NCBI GenBank assembly: GCA_026982275.1 | Contig: JALSHK010000497.1 | Location: 1-7,597, forward strand | Direction of reading: 5' to 3' | Source: Paracoccaceae bacterium | GTDB lineage: Bacteria > Pseudomonadota > Alphaproteobacteria > Rhodobacterales > Rhodobacteraceae | DNA: 7,597 nucleotides | Shown here: positions 5,992-7,597 of the stretch, piece after piece | How the letters are laid out: each line of letters opens with the position of its first letter | Numbering within the stretch: position 1 is the first letter of the stretch | The notes under the pieces: model-generated | Told to the model about the DNA's origin: nothing | The model's database searches: none | The model's input: only the letters and a program-made list of their open reading frames with translations | Position numbers and translations under genes: made by a program

Positions 5992-6867
5992 ATGGCTATT
6001 CAATCCGTTGGTGTTATTGGTGCTGGCCAGATGGGCAACGGCATTGCGCATGTATTTGCTCTTGCTGGCTTTGACGTGCTCATCCACGATATTTCATCAG
6101 AGGCGATAGAGGCCGCTATGACAAAGATCAGCGGAAATCTCGACCGGCAAATCAAAAAGGGAAAGCTAAGTGAAAGCGCGAAAGCGGAAACATTGGCCCG
6201 CATACAGCCATCCGGTTCTATTGAAGAAATAGGAAAAACAGACCTGATTATCGAAGCGGCCACCGAGGTGGAGAAGATTAAACACCAGATTTTCTCCGAC
6301 CTCGCCCCCCATCTTGCGGAACACACTATCCTCACCTCCAATACCTCGTCAATCTCGATAACGCGGCTGGCAGCCGCCACGGCAAAGCCCGAACAATTCA
6401 TGGGCTTACACTTCATGAATCCGGTACCGGTCATGCAGCTCGTCGAATTGATCCGCGGTATCGCCACCAGCGAGCCGACCTTCAAAACACTTGAAGAGGT
6501 GGTAGTGCGGCTTGGGAAAACCTCGACCAGCGCCGAGGACTTCCCCGCCTTTATTGTCAATCGAATCCTGATGCCGATGATTAACGAGGCCGTTTATACG
6601 CTTTATGAAGGCGTGGGAACCGTGCAAAGCATTGATACTTCACTAAAACTCGGGGCCAACCATCCTATGGGGCCTCTGGAGCTGGCAGATTTTATCGGCC
6701 TGGATACCTGCCTTGCCATCATGAATGTATTGCATGAGGGGCTGGCCGACACCAAATACCGCCCCTGCCCTCTCTTGGTAAAATATGTCGAAGCCGGGTG
6801 GCTCGGGCGCAAAAGCCGGCGCGGGTTTTATGATTATCGGGATGGCACACCGGTGCCCACGCGCTAG
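5992..6867 (+). CDS. hbd: 3-hydroxybutyryl-CoA dehydrogenase (3-hydroxyacyl-CoA dehydrogenase family)
   Basis: Interconverts (S)-3-hydroxybutyryl-CoA and acetoacetyl-CoA with NAD(H) in the cytosol, serving short-chain beta-oxidation and C4 metabolism. The AAGGA ribosome site lies six bases before the ATG. The Rossmann motif GAGQMGNGIA occupies 10-19, and an acidic residue ends strand 2 (HDIS, Asp33). Relative to human 3-hydroxyacyl-CoA dehydrogenase, the active-site set falls at exactly the right spacing: Ser119 (NTSS), His140 (LHFMNP), Glu152 (QLVELI) and Asn190 (FIVNRI). The C-terminal helical domain contains HPMGPLELADFIGLD (224-238) and ends KSRRGFYDY. The 291-residue length is normal for the single-domain enzyme; there is no fused enoyl-CoA hydratase domain. 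It is probably partly co-expressed with etfBA across the hairpin. Its 3' end converges on the HPr gene with a 16-bp gap. Confidence 0.96.
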   Translation: MAIQSVGVIGAGQMGNGIAHVFALAGFDVLIHDISSEAIEAAMTKISGNLDRQIKKGKLSESAKAETLARIQPSGSIEEIGKTDLIIEAATEVEKIKHQIFSDLAPHLAEHTILTSNTSSISITRLAAATAKPEQFMGLHFMNPVPVMQLVELIRGIATSEPTFKTLEEVVVRLGKTSTSAEDFPAFIVNRILMPMINEAVYTLYEGVGTVQSIDTSLKLGANHPMGPLELADFIGLDTCLAIMNVLHEGLADTKYRPCPLLVKYVEAGWLGRKSRRGFYDYRDGTPVPTR

Positions 6868-6883
6868 ACAGGACTAACCGGCG

Positions 6884-7144
6884 CTAGCGGCCTTCACCAA
6901 AGAAATCATTTACCAGCGCATATAGAGCTGTCATCAGCAGCTCTGCCTCCGGCCCCTCGGTTTTCACATCGATTTGCGTGCCTTTGGAGGCCGCAAGCAT
7001 CATCAGGCCCAAGATGGATTCTCCGTCAGCGGTCTCACCGTCTTTGCTAACGGTCGCAGTGGCATCAAACCGCTCGCACACTTCGACAAACTTTGCCGAA
7101 GCACGCGCATGCAACCCTTTTTCATTTTTTATATCAAAGATCAT
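6884..7144 (-). CDS. ptsH: HPr, phosphocarrier protein of the PTS
   Basis: The small histidine phosphocarrier, accepting phosphate from enzyme I and passing it to EIIA proteins. It is 86 residues. The phosphorylation site is His12 in GLHARAS (10-16), matching His15 of E. coli HPr. Ser43 in GESILGLMML (41-50) matches the regulatory Ser46 target of HPr kinase/phosphorylase, so dual control by HprK is plausible in this lineage. The start abuts the EIIA stop directly (TAGATG), so the two genes are coupled. With no sugar permease nearby, this is likely a regulatory alphaproteobacterial PTS rather than a transport system (inference). In that lineage the gene is also annotated as an NPr-like ptsH or ptsO. 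Confidence 0.94.
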   Translation of the reverse strand: MIFDIKNEKGLHARASAKFVEVCERFDATATVSKDGETADGESILGLMMLAASKGTQIDVKTEGPEAELLMTALYALVNDFFGEGR

Positions 7145-7546
7145 CTAATCTTCGCCTTTCGTGAAAGGTTCCATAGAATTCATATATTTACGACCCGCTT
7201 CACAAGCGCATTCAACGGAGGCCGACAAGGTCATATCCCTTGATTTGGCCAGTTTGACCAAGAGCGGCAAATTTGCGCCATAGATCACCTTGCGCGCGCC
7301 AGTTTGGCATGCGTTCACCGCAAGATTGGAAGGGGTTCCGCCAAAAAGATCCGTCACGACGATCACCCCGTCACCGTCATCCACGGCTTGAACCGCAGTT
7401 TTGATCTCGGCCTGTTTCTTTTCACGATCATCGCCGCGTGAGATCGAAATAGCCCTTGTCCCGGGTTTTTTCCCGACCACATGCTCCATAGCCGCCAGAT
7501 ATTCAGCAGCCAATCCGCCATGAGCGACGATCACTATTCCGATCAC
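7145..7546 (-). CDS. PTS EIIA component, mannose/fructose/sorbose family
   Basis: A cytosolic EIIA of the mannose family, phosphorylated by HPr; in Alphaproteobacteria it generally stands alone, without the EIIB/C/D permease parts, and serves regulation. I place the start at the GTG at 7546, giving 133 residues that begin MIGIVIVAHG as in relatives. A perfect GGAGG lies seven bases upstream (7554-7558). A longer reading from TTG at 7570 would translate through that ribosome site and is rejected. The phosphorylated histidine is His9 (VAHGG) and the conserved aspartate is Asp66 in TDLFGGTPSN (65-74). The GTG overlaps the stop of the upstream gene (GTGA) by four bases. Its own stop is immediately followed by the HPr start, so the three genes form one tightly coupled operon. 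Often named manX or ptsM in this lineage. Confidence 0.92.
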   Translation of the reverse strand: MIGIVIVAHGGLAAEYLAAMEHVVGKKPGTRAISISRGDDREKKQAEIKTAVQAVDDGDGVIVVTDLFGGTPSNLAVNACQTGARKVIYGANLPLLVKLAKSRDMTLSASVECACEAGRKYMNSMEPFTKGED

Positions 7547-7597
7547 GTTTTTGCCTCCGTTTCGGGCCAACGTTGCATTTCGTTATGCCGCAAACGA
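7543..7597 (-). CDS. 3' end of upstream gene, probably rapZ (partial)
   Basis: Eighteen codons of an open frame enter from the right edge and end at TGA (7543-7545), overlapping the EIIA start as GTGA. The tail reads RLRHNEMQRWPETEAKT. In many Alphaproteobacteria the gene directly before this EIIA-HPr pair is rapZ, the RNase adapter/nucleotide-binding P-loop protein, preceded by hprK. A C-terminus with a basic stretch ending RH-x-E fits RapZ loosely. The tail is too short for a firm identification; it is named from context. The four-base overlap is itself good support for this frame being coding. Confidence 0.5.
   Translation of the reverse strand, partial: RLRHNEMQRWPETEAKT
7554..7558 (-). 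promoter_or_regulatory. Ribosome binding site deciding the GTG start of EIIA
   Basis: GGAGG on the minus strand lies seven bases before the GTG at 7546. It is the strongest Shine-Dalgarno match in the window and the main reason for choosing the non-ATG start over the longer TTG reading. Confidence 0.8.

Noticed and set aside
6000..6560. A 186-residue minus-strand frame antisense to hbd
   Set aside because: hbd shows a full set of catalytic residues at exact family spacing. The antisense frame is a Ser-rich shadow.
6974..7243. Plus-strand open frame across the HPr-EIIA junction
   Set aside because: It is antisense to two well-supported PTS genes and shows no domain or ribosome site.
1..7597. 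Search for a mobile element, CRISPR array, tRNA/rRNA, toxin-antitoxin or phage-defence module
   Set aside because: No transposase, spaced direct repeats, clover-leaf RNA or paired small toxin/antitoxin genes were seen. Nearly all of the window is accounted for by core metabolic, topoisomerase and PTS genes.

Overview
The window looks like chromosomal DNA of an alphaproteobacterium, most likely a member of the Rhodobacteraceae/Roseobacter group. Three things point there: an alphaproteobacterial-type ParC, the gene order PduO-type adenosyltransferase - etfB - etfA - 3-hydroxybutyryl-CoA dehydrogenase, and a permease-less PTS pair (mannose-type EIIA plus HPr) directly after what looks like the rapZ 3' end. 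The taxonomic call is inferred from gene content and protein character, because no database search was possible.

Layout. Positions 1-2146 (minus strand) hold most of parC, the DNA-cleaving subunit of topoisomerase IV; its C-terminus runs off the left edge. A 127-bp divergent intergenic region follows. Next, on the plus strand, come a 63-residue cysteine-rich protein of unknown function (2274-2465), a classical short-chain dehydrogenase (2546-3370), a 67-residue two-helix HIG1-like membrane protein (3383-3586) and a cob(I)alamin adenosyltransferase with a TTG start (3590-4162). The last three are tightly packed and probably co-transcribed. A 95-bp gap with a TGC-rich dyad and a candidate promoter leads into etfB-etfA (4258-5942, stop and start overlapping by one base). 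A short GC hairpin and then hbd (5992-6867) follow. Convergent to hbd on the minus strand are HPr (6884-7144), mannose-family PTS EIIA (7145-7546, GTG start) and the last 18 codons of an upstream gene (7543-7597, probably rapZ).

How the genes work together. EtfAB collects electrons from acyl-CoA and related dehydrogenases and passes them to ubiquinone through ETF-QO, which is not in this window. Hbd carries out the (S)-3-hydroxyacyl-CoA oxidation step of beta-oxidation and butyrate metabolism, or the reverse reaction. The adenosyltransferase makes adenosylcobalamin, the cofactor of methylmalonyl-CoA and ethylmalonyl-CoA mutases, so the plus-strand block fits acyl-CoA, C4 and propionyl-CoA metabolism. 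The minus-strand block on the right is a regulatory phosphorelay (HPr and EIIA) rather than a sugar uptake system, as is usual in Alphaproteobacteria.

I found no mobile element, tRNA, rRNA, CRISPR array or obvious defence system. No stretch longer than 300 bp lacks a gene. Most of the window is ordinary core genome. The items most worth a second look are the cysteine-rich small ORF, the dyad upstream of etfB, and alanine at the quinolone-contact position of ParC.
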